A DNA stretch of 64,000 nucleotides from Seleniibacterium sp963677135. GTDB taxonomy: Bacteria; Desulfobacterota; Desulfuromonadia; Desulfuromonadales; Geopsychrobacteraceae. Positions 41,077-48,801 of this stretch are shown here, piece after piece. The DNA lies in the NCBI GenBank assembly GCA_963677135.2, contig CAXXLS010000001.1, positions 1-64,000 of the forward strand. The letters are read 5' to 3'. The notes under the pieces are model-generated. The model was not told the origin of the DNA, searched no databases, and saw only the letters and a program-made list of their open reading frames with translations. Both the position numbers and the translations under genes were made by a program. Each line of letters starts with the position of its first letter. Within the stretch, counting starts at the first letter, position 1.

Positions 41077-42195
41077 ATGGACAAGGAACCCAGGATCACC
41101 GTTGACGACAACGCTCCGGAACTTGCCGAGCAGATCAGGCGTCTCAGTTCCAATCCTGTCATCACCGGACTGCTCCAGGCGGTCAACGGCCTCATCGCCA
41201 TCGTCGACGGCCAAAGACGGGTGGTCGCCATCAACGATACTCTTCTGAAAATGCTGGATATCGAGGATCCGGGCGAGGCTCTGGGGCTGCACCTGGGAAA
41301 GGTGCTGGACTGCGTTCATGCCGACGAGGATCCGGCCGGCTGCGGCACCACCCGTTATTGCGCGACCTGCGGTGCGGCCATCGCCATGGTCCTGAGCCTT
41401 GGCCAGGAGAAGCCGGTCGAAAGGATCTGTGCCCTGACCACCAAGCGCGGCGGCCAACCGCGGGATATCGCCCTGCTGGTGCGGTCCCAGGCGATCACCT
41501 TTGACAGGAAAACCTTCCTGTTGCTCTTCCTGCAGGACATGACCCTTCAGCAGCAGCGCGCCGCCCTGGAAAGAACCTTTTTCCATGACATCAGCAACAT
41601 GCTCTATGCCCTGGAAGGAACCAGCCATCTGCTGCTCAAGGAACAGCCCTCCCGGCTGGCCAGAAACCTGCACCAGACCGCCGTCAGGCTGCACCGGGAA
41701 ATGTCCATACAACGCTGCCTGTCCCAGAGCGGAACCTGTGATTACCAACCGGTGAGGCATCCGTTCAAGCTGACCGACATCCTGACCGAACTGCGCTCGT
41801 TTTTTGCCAATCATCCTGCCGCCCGGGGCAAGCATCTCGTTATCACGGAGAGCGAAACAGATCTGACGGTGACCACCGACCTGTCCCTGCTGTCGCGGGT
41901 GCTGTCCAATATGGTGACCAACGCCCTGGAAGCTTCGGACCAGCAGGACACCGTCAGGGTCTGGACGGAACACTCGAACAGGTCTGTGATCTTTCATGTC
42001 TGGAACCGGCAGACGATCCCCGAAGCGCTGCAGAGCAGGATTTTTCAGCGTAATTTCAGCACCAAGGAACAGGCGGGGCGCGGTATCGGCACCTTTTCGA
42101 TGAAATTTCTCGGTGAAGCGATTCTCGGCGGCAAGGTTGATTTCCGATCAACGGAAGAACTGGGCACAACCTTCCGGTTCGCGGTCACTCTCTGA
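41077..42195 (+). CDS. Cytoplasmic PAS sensor histidine kinase with a Cys-rich PAS loop
   Basis: The 372-aa kinase has no membrane segment. A PAS-like domain spans about residues 25-155 and contains Cys79, Cys89, Cys95 and Cys98 (CGTTRYCATC), which could bind a metal or act as redox sites. The phosphoacceptor is probably His170 in FFHDISNMLYALEG. The catalytic domain has NMVTNALEAS and GRGIGTFSMKFLGE, but the usual DxGxG loop is replaced by VWNRQTIPE, a variant also seen in some related kinases. The ribosome site is G-rich (GGGGGGGGAGC). It has no neighbouring response regulator. Confidence 0.85.
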   Translation: MDKEPRITVDDNAPELAEQIRRLSSNPVITGLLQAVNGLIAIVDGQRRVVAINDTLLKMLDIEDPGEALGLHLGKVLDCVHADEDPAGCGTTRYCATCGAAIAMVLSLGQEKPVERICALTTKRGGQPRDIALLVRSQAITFDRKTFLLLFLQDMTLQQQRAALERTFFHDISNMLYALEGTSHLLLKEQPSRLARNLHQTAVRLHREMSIQRCLSQSGTCDYQPVRHPFKLTDILTELRSFFANHPAARGKHLVITESETDLTVTTDLSLLSRVLSNMVTNALEASDQQDTVRVWTEHSNRSVIFHVWNRQTIPEALQSRIFQRNFSTKEQAGRGIGTFSMKFLGEAILGGKVDFRSTEELGTTFRFAVTL

Positions 42196-42239
42196 CTCCC
42201 GTCTGGACCTTGTCAGCCCCGCGCTCCGATAAAAAATAT

Positions 42240-42267
42240 TTTACTTTAATAAATTTTTATTTATAAT
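42240..42267 (+). promoter_or_regulatory. Candidate sigma-70 promoter of the prepilin gene
   Basis: TTTACT (42240-42245), 16 bases, TATAAT (42262-42267) in an AT-rich stretch. The -10 is perfect. It would start transcription near 42274 and give a leader of about 118 bases that includes the structured segment at 42305-42361. Confidence 0.5.
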
Positions 42268-42304
42268 AGTCTCGAAAACCGGCACAGACCGGGGATCAGA
42301 ATGA

Positions 42305-42361
42305 GCCGCCCGCCCTCAAGATTCCGGCAACCCTAACAGGGGGATTGCCGGGACAGGCGGC
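42305..42361 (+). promoter_or_regulatory. Structured 5' leader upstream of the prepilin gene
   Basis: An outer stem GCCGCC (42305-42310) with GGCGGC (42356-42361) encloses an inner stem CCGGCAA (42324-42330) with TTGCCGG (42345-42351), with CCC/GGG pairing next to the five-base apical loop. The nested two-stem form lies 31 bases before the ATG. It does not match a riboswitch class I can name. Confidence 0.45.
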
Positions 42362-42391
42362 CGGGAGATCAACCTGTTCACTTCGGGCACT

Positions 42392-42859
42392 ATGAAAAAT
42401 CACCAAGGCTTTACCCTCATCGAACTGGTGTGTGTCATAACCATCCTCGGGATCCTGGCCGCGGTTGCCATCCCCAGGTTTTTCGATTTTCGCCGCGATG
42501 CGATCATCAGCACCATGCACGGTCTCAACGGATCCCTTGAAAGCGCGGCAACCATGGCTCATGCCAAAGCGGTTGTTCTGGGCCTCGAAAACCAGGCCGA
42601 AGCCACCATCACCATCGACGGGCAATCGGTCGCCCTGGTCTATGGCTACCCGGCAGGCACGGCGGCCGGGATTCCCCGCCTGCTGACCACGCCAAGCGAA
42701 GACTGGAAGCAACGCGCCAGCATCTACTCCGGGGCCTGGGTCTACTGGCAGGGCGTGATCGAGGAAGACGCCGGAACGGCGCAGTGCTACATCCGCTATC
42801 GCCAGGCGACCGCTCCCGGTGCTCGGCCGGTCATCGATTTTCAGGACAGTGGCTGCTGA
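42392..42859 (+). CDS. Type IV prepilin-like protein
   Basis: The 155-aa protein begins MKNHQGFTLIELVCVITILG, a type III prepilin leader with the G-F cleavage site and Glu+5, followed by a hydrophobic helix typical of type IV pilins and pseudopilins. The C-terminal half carries a Cys pair (Cys in AQCYIRYRQA and the last residue Cys in DSGC) that may form the D-loop disulfide. Resembles MSHA-type pilins. It is a single gene ending at a strong terminator (42986-43034). The partner assembly genes are not in the window. Confidence 0.88.
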   Translation: MKNHQGFTLIELVCVITILGILAAVAIPRFFDFRRDAIISTMHGLNGSLESAATMAHAKAVVLGLENQAEATITIDGQSVALVYGYPAGTAAGIPRLLTTPSEDWKQRASIYSGAWVYWQGVIEEDAGTAQCYIRYRQATAPGARPVIDFQDSGC

Positions 42860-42985
42860 ACGCTCTTTTCGGAGCAGTCCCCCGCCAGACCCGTCCCATC
42901 GGCGCACTGCGACGCCCGGCTTGAACCGGGGACGGAAAGATTCCAAAGGGCCAAACAGCTGAAAATGCTGGTCCGCCACAGCATA

Positions 42986-43034
42986 AAAATGCCCGGAAAA
43001 TTTCTCCTTAAGATGAAATTTTCGGGCATTTTCA
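42986..43034 (+). terminator. Rho-independent terminator after the prepilin gene
   Basis: AAAATGCCCG-G-AAAATTTC (42986-43004) pairs with GAAATTTTCGGGCATTTT (43015-43032) with a single-base bulge around a 10-base loop. The T-rich end of the stem and the following TTCATT act as the tail. Confidence 0.85.
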
Positions 43035-43120
43035 TTAAGATAGATCTTCAGGAGGCGGATTCCGCCGTCAACAGACCTCTTTCACTGAATGAAAACTGTT
43101 GCCAAGGAAGATAGAAAATC

Positions 43121-44431
43121 ATGCTAAAAGCCGAACTGTCCCAGTCCCTATATGAAAAACTCGTCGATGAAGAAGACGCCCGCGTTTGCAAGAATATCAG
43201 CGAAGACGCCTGCCGGGAGGTCCCCGGAAATTTTCTGCTGATGATCATCAGTCACTTCTTCAGCAAACTCGGCGACGCCATCGCCAACCCGAAAGTCGTC
43301 CTGCCCTGGGTCATGGAAACCATCCAGGCCCCGGTTTATCTTATCGGTTTCCTGGTTCCGATTCGCGAGTCGGGCTCCCTCATTCCCCAGCTGCTGATCG
43401 CCAGCTACATCCGCCAGATGCCGGTGCGCAAATGGGTCTGGATCGGCGGCAGTCTGCTGCAGGCACTGGCCATGGCCGGGATCGGCCTGGTCGCCTGGAC
43501 CAGTGAAGGAATTGCCGCAGGCTATGCCATTATCGGCCTGCTGATTCTCTTCAGCCTGGCCCGGGGACTCAGTTCCGTCGCCTCCAAAGATGTGGTCGGC
43601 AAAACCATACCCAAAACCCAGCGGGGACGGGTCACCGGCTGGTCGGCCAGTATGGCCGGACTGGTTACCGTGATGTTCGGGGCAGCCCTGCTCCTTTATT
43701 CCCAGCAGGCGCTTACCCCCTTCGACTACGGCTGCATGCTGGCGGCAGCCGGGGCCCTCTGGGTCGTCGCAGCGCTGGCCTATGCGGCCATCCGGGAGTT
43801 CCCGGGGGCGACGGACGGCGGCGGCAACGCCTTTTTCGAGGCTATCAAGCGGCTGACCATTCTGCAGACCGACAAACCCTTTCGACGCTTCGTCATCACC
43901 AGGTCTCTGCTGTTGTGCTCGGCCCTGACCGCTCCCTATTATGTCGTTCTCGCCCAAAAACACCTGGGCTCGCCAACCTATCTGCTGGGCCTGTTCGTTA
44001 TGGCCAGTGGGGCCGCCAGCCTGCTCTCGGCCCCTTTCTGGGGCCGCTTCGCGGACCAGTCCAGCCGCAAGGTCATGATTGTCGCTGCGATCATAACCGC
44101 CGCCCTGGGGTTATCGGTCTTTGCCATTGATCTCCTGGTCCCATCGTTCCTCGCTTTCAGCTGGGTCCTGCCCACCGTCTACTTCCTGCTGAGCATTGCT
44201 CACCAGGGTATTCGGGTCGGCCGCAAGACCTATGTCGTCGACCTTGCCGAAGGGAACAAGCGCACCGACTATGTCGCCGTCAGCAACACCCTGATCGGCG
44301 TCATCCTGTTGATTCTCGGCTTTACCGGCGCTTTGAGCACCGTTCTGGAGATCAGTTCGATTATTCTGATTCTGTCCCTGATGGGGGTCGTCGGCGCCTT
44401 GCTGGCCGGCAGCCTCCCGGAGGTGGAATAA
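43121..44431 (+). CDS. MFS-type membrane transporter
   Basis: The 436-aa protein has a 45-residue cytoplasmic N-terminal extension before about 11-12 membrane helices (VWIGGSLLQALAMAGIGLVA, GLLILFSLARGLSSVASKDV, LLLCSALTAPYYVVLAQKHL and others). TQRGRVTGWSASMAGLVTVM is a transporter loop; RFADQSSRKVMIVAAI is an MFS cytoplasmic loop. The substrate is unknown. An AAGGAAG site precedes the ATG at about 10 bases, and a small palindrome GGCGGA-T-TCCGCC (43054-43066) lies upstream. It is monocistronic between the prepilin terminator and the diguanylate cyclase. Confidence 0.85.
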   Translation: MLKAELSQSLYEKLVDEEDARVCKNISEDACREVPGNFLLMIISHFFSKLGDAIANPKVVLPWVMETIQAPVYLIGFLVPIRESGSLIPQLLIASYIRQMPVRKWVWIGGSLLQALAMAGIGLVAWTSEGIAAGYAIIGLLILFSLARGLSSVASKDVVGKTIPKTQRGRVTGWSASMAGLVTVMFGAALLLYSQQALTPFDYGCMLAAAGALWVVAALAYAAIREFPGATDGGGNAFFEAIKRLTILQTDKPFRRFVITRSLLLCSALTAPYYVVLAQKHLGSPTYLLGLFVMASGAASLLSAPFWGRFADQSSRKVMIVAAIITAALGLSVFAIDLLVPSFLAFSWVLPTVYFLLSIAHQGIRVGRKTYVVDLAEGNKRTDYVAVSNTLIGVILLILGFTGALSTVLEISSIILILSLMGVVGALLAGSLPEVE

Positions 44432-44564
44432 CGTTGTCGCAAGACAGCTGGCCAAGCGCGAACAGGAGGTGTTGAACCGTTGGCGCATTAACCACGACAT
44501 GGGGAAGACTTTGGGGAGGGGCATTCTATGCACAGGGAGCAATGTTCCCTGAAGATGGCAGGCG

Positions 44565-46490
44565 ATGAAACAGACCCGAAATCTCCAAGCCCTGATCTAC
44601 CGCAGCTACCTGACCAGCGCCCTGGTCCCGATCCTGATGATCGAACTGGTCCTGCTGGTTCTCTATTTCGGCATCAATGCCTATATTTCGGAGCAGAACA
44701 AACAGACCATGCTGGCGGAGGTCAGTCTCCACCTGCGCGATGTCTCGTTGCGGGAAGCGTCCAACATCAACAACCAGCTGAAAGAGGTGTCCCGCTACGC
44801 AGAGATGCTGCAAAGGGAACATCAGCACTTTTTCGCCAGTCCCGGAACCTGTTATTTTCCCAATGGCCGTCCGGAGTTCGGCATTCATGCCAATGGCGTG
44901 CTTTACAAGCTCATCGATAACGGCGGCAGCAGTCTCTATTACCCCGGCGGCGCCAGTCTCGATCAGGCCAGCCTGGCTAAGGCCCGCTGCAGTGAACAGC
45001 TCGACGGATTTCTTAAAGCCGTGGTCGAAACCAGCCCGATCATCACCCAGGCGTACCTGAACACCCGGGACAACATGGTCCGGATCTATCCCTTCATCCC
45101 CGATCTTCCGGAACAGTTCGGCCCGGCGCTGCAGGTTGACAGGTACAATTTCTATTACCTGGCCGACGCCAGTCACAATCCGGATCGGAAACCGGTCTGG
45201 ACCGGGGTTTACCTCGATCCCGCCGGTCAGGGGTGGATGATTTCCAATATCGTGCCGGTCTACCGGGGGGACTTTCTCGAGGGCGTCAGCGGCCTTGATG
45301 TCACCATCGATGTCTTTATCAGACAGATCCTGGACCTGGAAATCTCCTGGGACGCCAAAGCCTTCATGGTGGACGGCAATGGCACCATCCTTGCCGTCCC
45401 CGAGGATCTGCGAAAACTGTTCAGGCTTCCGGCCCTGGACAAGGCTGCGGCCGACACCAGAAATGATGAATATCTCAACACCAGCCTCGCCTACAGCCTG
45501 ACCGCCGAACAGAACGATGCAGTTCTCAACCAGTTACAGAAGATGTTCCAGGCCGGTACCCCCATCGCCGAGATCGTCATCGACAACAAGCGCTATCTGC
45601 TGAGCCAGGAAGCCATTGCGGAAAGTGGCTGGCGCCTGTTCATCCTGGCGGACGAATCCCTGATCTTCAAAAAGATTTTTGAACTGGACCAACTCAGCGA
45701 ACGGATCGGTTTCATTGCCATTGGCGCCATGCTGTTCTTCTACGCGGCCTTCTTCTTCTATCTGCGCCGTAAATCAGTCCGCATCGCCTCCCGCATCGCC
45801 GGACCGATTGAAAAATTGTCCCTGGCCACCGAAGGGCTCGGCGCCCAGCTGGCCAGTCGCCCTCTCGATCCCGTCGGCATCAAAGAGATCGACCGGCTGA
45901 GCAGCCATTTCAACGACATGGTGCACGAACTCGGCGACCGGACCCAGAAACTGATCGAAATGGAATTGCAGGACAAGATCAAACAGCGGGAAGCCGAACT
46001 CCTCGAAACCCTGGCCCTGACCGACCGGTTGACCGGGCTGGCCAACCGGCACAAGCTTGACGAGGCCCTTGATACCGAATTTGCCCGGTCCCAGCGCTTT
46101 GAAAACCGCTTCGGTGTCATCCTTTTCGATATCGATCATTTCAAACGGATCAACGACACCTTCGGTCACCAGGCCGGGGACCTGTTTTTGAAAGAGATTG
46201 CCGGCATCCTTCGGGACCAGACCCGCAGTACCGACACCATCGGCCGCTGGGGCGGTGAAGAGTTCATGATCATCTGCCCCAAAAGTCACCTGCAGGGACT
46301 GATGGAGGTTGCCGAGCACCTCAGAAGCGCAATTGAAAAGCACGACTTTTCCCAGGTCGGAAAGCGCACGGCGAGTTTCGGCCTGACCTTGAGCGAACCG
46401 GAAGATACCAGGGACTCCCTTATTCGACGCGCCGACCAGGCTCTTTACCGCGCCAAGCACCGTGGCCGGAACCGGATCGAAACGGCCTAG
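44565..46490 (+). CDS. Membrane-bound diguanylate cyclase with periplasmic sensor
   Basis: The 641-aa protein makes cyclic di-GMP. It has a membrane helix (LIYRSYLTSALVPILMIELV), a large periplasmic Cache-like sensor (about residues 45-385), a second helix (FIAIGAMLFFYAAFFFYLRR), a HAMP-like region (RIAGPIEKLSLATEGLGAQL) and a C-terminal GGDEF domain. The active motif is GGEEF (in DTIGRWGGEEFMII). The inhibitory site RSTD precedes it by the canonical 5 residues, so product inhibition is expected. Cyclase activity is likely because both motifs are intact. It is alone on its strand. Confidence 0.93.
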   Translation: MKQTRNLQALIYRSYLTSALVPILMIELVLLVLYFGINAYISEQNKQTMLAEVSLHLRDVSLREASNINNQLKEVSRYAEMLQREHQHFFASPGTCYFPNGRPEFGIHANGVLYKLIDNGGSSLYYPGGASLDQASLAKARCSEQLDGFLKAVVETSPIITQAYLNTRDNMVRIYPFIPDLPEQFGPALQVDRYNFYYLADASHNPDRKPVWTGVYLDPAGQGWMISNIVPVYRGDFLEGVSGLDVTIDVFIRQILDLEISWDAKAFMVDGNGTILAVPEDLRKLFRLPALDKAAADTRNDEYLNTSLAYSLTAEQNDAVLNQLQKMFQAGTPIAEIVIDNKRYLLSQEAIAESGWRLFILADESLIFKKIFELDQLSERIGFIAIGAMLFFYAAFFFYLRRKSVRIASRIAGPIEKLSLATEGLGAQLASRPLDPVGIKEIDRLSSHFNDMVHELGDRTQKLIEMELQDKIKQREAELLETLALTDRLTGLANRHKLDEALDTEFARSQRFENRFGVILFDIDHFKRINDTFGHQAGDLFLKEIAGILRDQTRSTDTIGRWGGEEFMIICPKSHLQGLMEVAEHLRSAIEKHDFSQVGKRTASFGLTLSEPEDTRDSLIRRADQALYRAKHRGRNRIETA

Positions 46491-46651
46491 CAGAAAACCG
46501 CTGTCACGGTTGAGAACAGGAGATAGAAACCCTCCGGGCCGCCGCTGCAGGCGCCGTCCCCACATGCGCCATCGCTGTCGACTCCGGTGGAGATTCTCAA
46601 CCGGCGGTTGCCGCACCCAGAGAGCGTCATTTGTCAGGCAACCATCCGGAC

Positions 46652-46683
46652 TAGTAAACCACTAAAAATTTTATGGTTGACTA
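46652..46683 (+). promoter_or_regulatory. BirA-like (biotin repressor) operator upstream of an EamA transporter gene
   Basis: TAGTAAACC (46652-46660), 14 bases, GGTTGACTA (46675-46683) matches the published BirA operator pattern TTGTAAACC-N14/15-GGTTTACAA in 8 of 9 and 7 of 9 bases with the right spacing. The complete palindrome CTAG...CTAG spans 46651-46684. The right half-site overlaps a likely -35 TTGACT (46677-46682; possible -10 CATGAT at 46701-46706), so bound repressor would block transcription of the gene at 46765. Confidence 0.7.
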
Positions 46684-46764
46684 GACACATCGAAGCGCGG
46701 CATGATGCTCCCCATCACCAAGAGAGCACAGTTCACCAACAGCAAGAGAAGAAGGACTTTCAAG

Positions 46765-47634
46765 ATGGGGTATCTGACAGCAATCACATTTTTATGGGCC
46801 TTTTCCTTCAGCCTGATCGGCGTCTACCTGGCGGGCCAGGTTGACGCCTACTTTTCGGTATTAACCCGGGTCGCGCTGGCCGCGATCGTATTTCTGCCCT
46901 TCATCAGGCCCGTACCAACCAGGCTGGCCCTGAAAATGATGGCCCTGGGAGCGATCCAGCTCGGTTGCATGTACGTGTTTTACTACCAGTCATTCCTGCT
47001 GCTGACGGTCCCGGAAGTCCTCATTTTCACCATCCTGACCCCCGTCTATGTCACCCTGATCTTTGACCTGATGCAGGGCCGTTTCAGTGCCCGCTACCTG
47101 GTAACGGCCCTGCTGGCGGTACTCGGTGCCGGAATCATCCGCTACAACGGGGTCGGTGACCAGATTTTTACCGGGTTCCTGGTTGTCCAGGGAGCCAATC
47201 TCTGCTTCGCCCTGGGACAGGTCGGCTACAAGGTTCTCCTGGAAAAAGAGAAAACCGCCATCTCCCAGCGGTCAATCTTCGGCTATTTTTACCTGGGCGC
47301 CCTGGCCGTCAACATCATCACCTGGTTCATGTTCGGCAACCCAGCCAAACTGCCGACCTCCCCCCTGCAATGGGGAATCCTGGTCTACCTCGGCGTTATC
47401 GCTTCCGGACTCGGATACTTTTTCTGGAATAAAGGCGCCACCAAAGTTGATGCCGGCACCCTGGCCATCATGAACAATGCCCTGATACCGGCCGGACTGA
47501 TTGTCAACCTGGTGATCTGGAACCGCGATGCCGACCTGGTCCGCCTCAGCATCGGCGGCGTGGTCCTGCTCTTCTCCCTGATCCTTCACGAGCGCTGGGG
47601 CAAACAGCCGCAGTTGAAAGGGACCCCAGGCTGA
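46765..47634 (+). CDS. EamA-family (DMT) transporter, probable biotin transporter
   Basis: The 289-aa protein has ten membrane helices in two EamA halves (MGYLTAITFLWAFSFSLIGV at the start; ASGLGYFFWNKGATKVDAGT and NNALIPAGLIVNLVIWNRDA in the second half). The ATG at 46765 follows AAGGA at 8 bases; an ATG at 46702 would add a charged non-family N-terminus. The BirA-like operator just upstream suggests biotin as substrate, as for the EamA-type biotin transporter YigM of enterics (inference). A terminator follows at 47651-47684. Confidence 0.85.
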   Translation: MGYLTAITFLWAFSFSLIGVYLAGQVDAYFSVLTRVALAAIVFLPFIRPVPTRLALKMMALGAIQLGCMYVFYYQSFLLLTVPEVLIFTILTPVYVTLIFDLMQGRFSARYLVTALLAVLGAGIIRYNGVGDQIFTGFLVVQGANLCFALGQVGYKVLLEKEKTAISQRSIFGYFYLGALAVNIITWFMFGNPAKLPTSPLQWGILVYLGVIASGLGYFFWNKGATKVDAGTLAIMNNALIPAGLIVNLVIWNRDADLVRLSIGGVVLLFSLILHERWGKQPQLKGTPG

Positions 47635-47650
47635 CACATCTGGCAACTCA

Positions 47651-47684
47651 GCCCTTGGGCCTTGACGGGCTCAAGGGCTTTTCA
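47651..47684 (+). terminator. Rho-independent terminator after the first EamA gene
   Basis: GCCCTTG-GGCC and GGGCTC-AAGGGC form a GC-rich imperfect hairpin (47651-47678) followed by TTTT. It lies 16 bases past the stop at 47634. Confidence 0.75.
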
Positions 47685-47859
47685 ATAATCCCCCTTCCCT
47701 TTTCAGTCGATTCAGGTCAGAATCCCTTCCGCACCACAAACAAGGCGTTGAACAATTGCTATTGCCCAGCCAGGGTTTCAACGACCAGCTAAGCCGCCTG
47801 CGGCAACACCCTGCCCGGCGTTCCTTTTCACAACAAACCAGCTGAGCACCCTTGACGGT

Positions 47860-48753
47860 ATGGCAGATCAAAATTTTGCATGGACCTATCTTAAACTGCT
47901 GCTGATGGCCATCTTCTGGGGCGGAACCTTCATTGCCGGTCGCATGCTGGCCGCCTACGAAGCACCATTTACCGCCGCTTTTGTCCGTTTCTGCCTGGCC
48001 TCTCTGGCGTTGGTCCTGATCACTCTGCGGACCACCGGAACCCTGCCGCGCCCGACGCGCCGGCAGTGGCCGCCCCTCCTCGTCCTGGGACTGAGCGGCA
48101 TTTTTGCCTACAACGCCTGCTTTTTCAAAGGACTGGAGCTGATTGAAGCCAGTCGGGCGGCGGTTATCATCGCCAACAATCCGATTTTTATCGCCCTGCT
48201 GGCCGCGCTGCTCCTGGGGGAGAGACTGACCCCGCTGAAAATCTGCGGAATCGCCCTGTCGATCTGCGGAGCGCTGGTCGTTATTACCCACGGTCAGCTG
48301 TTGACAATATTTTCTACGGGAATCGGTCGGGGAGAGCTGTATATTTTCGGCTGCGTGGCCAGCTGGGTCACCTATTCGCTGGTGGGACGGATTGCCCTGC
48401 GCGGCATGACCCCCCTTGCCGCCGTCACCTGGTCATCCCTGGTCGGGACCCTGCTGCTCTTCCCGGCCGCAGCCCGGGAAGGACTGTGGCGGAACATCTC
48501 CGCATTTTCACCCGGAGCCTGGGGCGGCCTTGCGTACCTGGGTCTGTGCGGTACCGTCCTCGCCTTTCTCTGGTATTACCAGGGGATTCAGAAAATCGGC
48601 TCGACCCGGGCCGGACAGTTCATCAACTTTGTCCCGGTAAGCGGGGTGATTCTCTCGGTCTGGCTGCTCGATGAACCCCTCACCCTGTCCCTGTTCAGCG
48701 GACTGCTCATGGTCAGCGGCGGGGTCTACCTGGCCAATCGCGCAACCGGCTGA
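47860..48753 (+). CDS. Second EamA-family (DMT) transporter
   Basis: The 297-aa protein has ten hydrophobic segments in two EamA repeats: LLLMAIFWGGTFIAGRMLAA at the start, AYNACFFKGLELIEASRAAV and NNPIFIALLAALLLGERLTP in the first half, GVILSVWLLDEPLTLSLFSG near the end. The substrate is unknown. It is adjacent to but separated by a terminator from the first EamA gene and has no BirA-like site, so it is probably regulated differently. The ribosome site is weak. Confidence 0.85.
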   Translation: MADQNFAWTYLKLLLMAIFWGGTFIAGRMLAAYEAPFTAAFVRFCLASLALVLITLRTTGTLPRPTRRQWPPLLVLGLSGIFAYNACFFKGLELIEASRAAVIIANNPIFIALLAALLLGERLTPLKICGIALSICGALVVITHGQLLTIFSTGIGRGELYIFGCVASWVTYSLVGRIALRGMTPLAAVTWSSLVGTLLLFPAAAREGLWRNISAFSPGAWGGLAYLGLCGTVLAFLWYYQGIQKIGSTRAGQFINFVPVSGVILSVWLLDEPLTLSLFSGLLMVSGGVYLANRATG

Positions 48754-48766
48754 GCTCGCCCCCTTT

Positions 48767-48801
48767 CACGCTTCACGCTTCACGCTTCACGCTTCACGCT
48801 T
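48767..48801. repeat. Tandem heptamer repeat, five copies of CACGCTT
   Basis: Five exact copies of CACGCTT run without interruption from 48767 to 48801. On the minus strand they supply the last codons and TGA stop of the MFS gene (ending at 48787). They may form by slipped-strand replication. Confidence 0.9.

Noticed and set aside
42270..42391. GEMM (cyclic di-GMP) riboswitch before the prepilin gene
   Set aside because: The conserved GEMM motifs (AGGGCAAACC and GACGCAAAG-type) are not present; only generic nested stems are seen.
43054..43066. Operator for the MFS gene at 43121
   Set aside because: A 13-base palindrome GGCGGATTCCGCC is too generic to assign to a regulator.
48767..48801. CRISPR array
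   Set aside because: Uninterrupted 7-bp tandem copies without spacers, and no cas genes.
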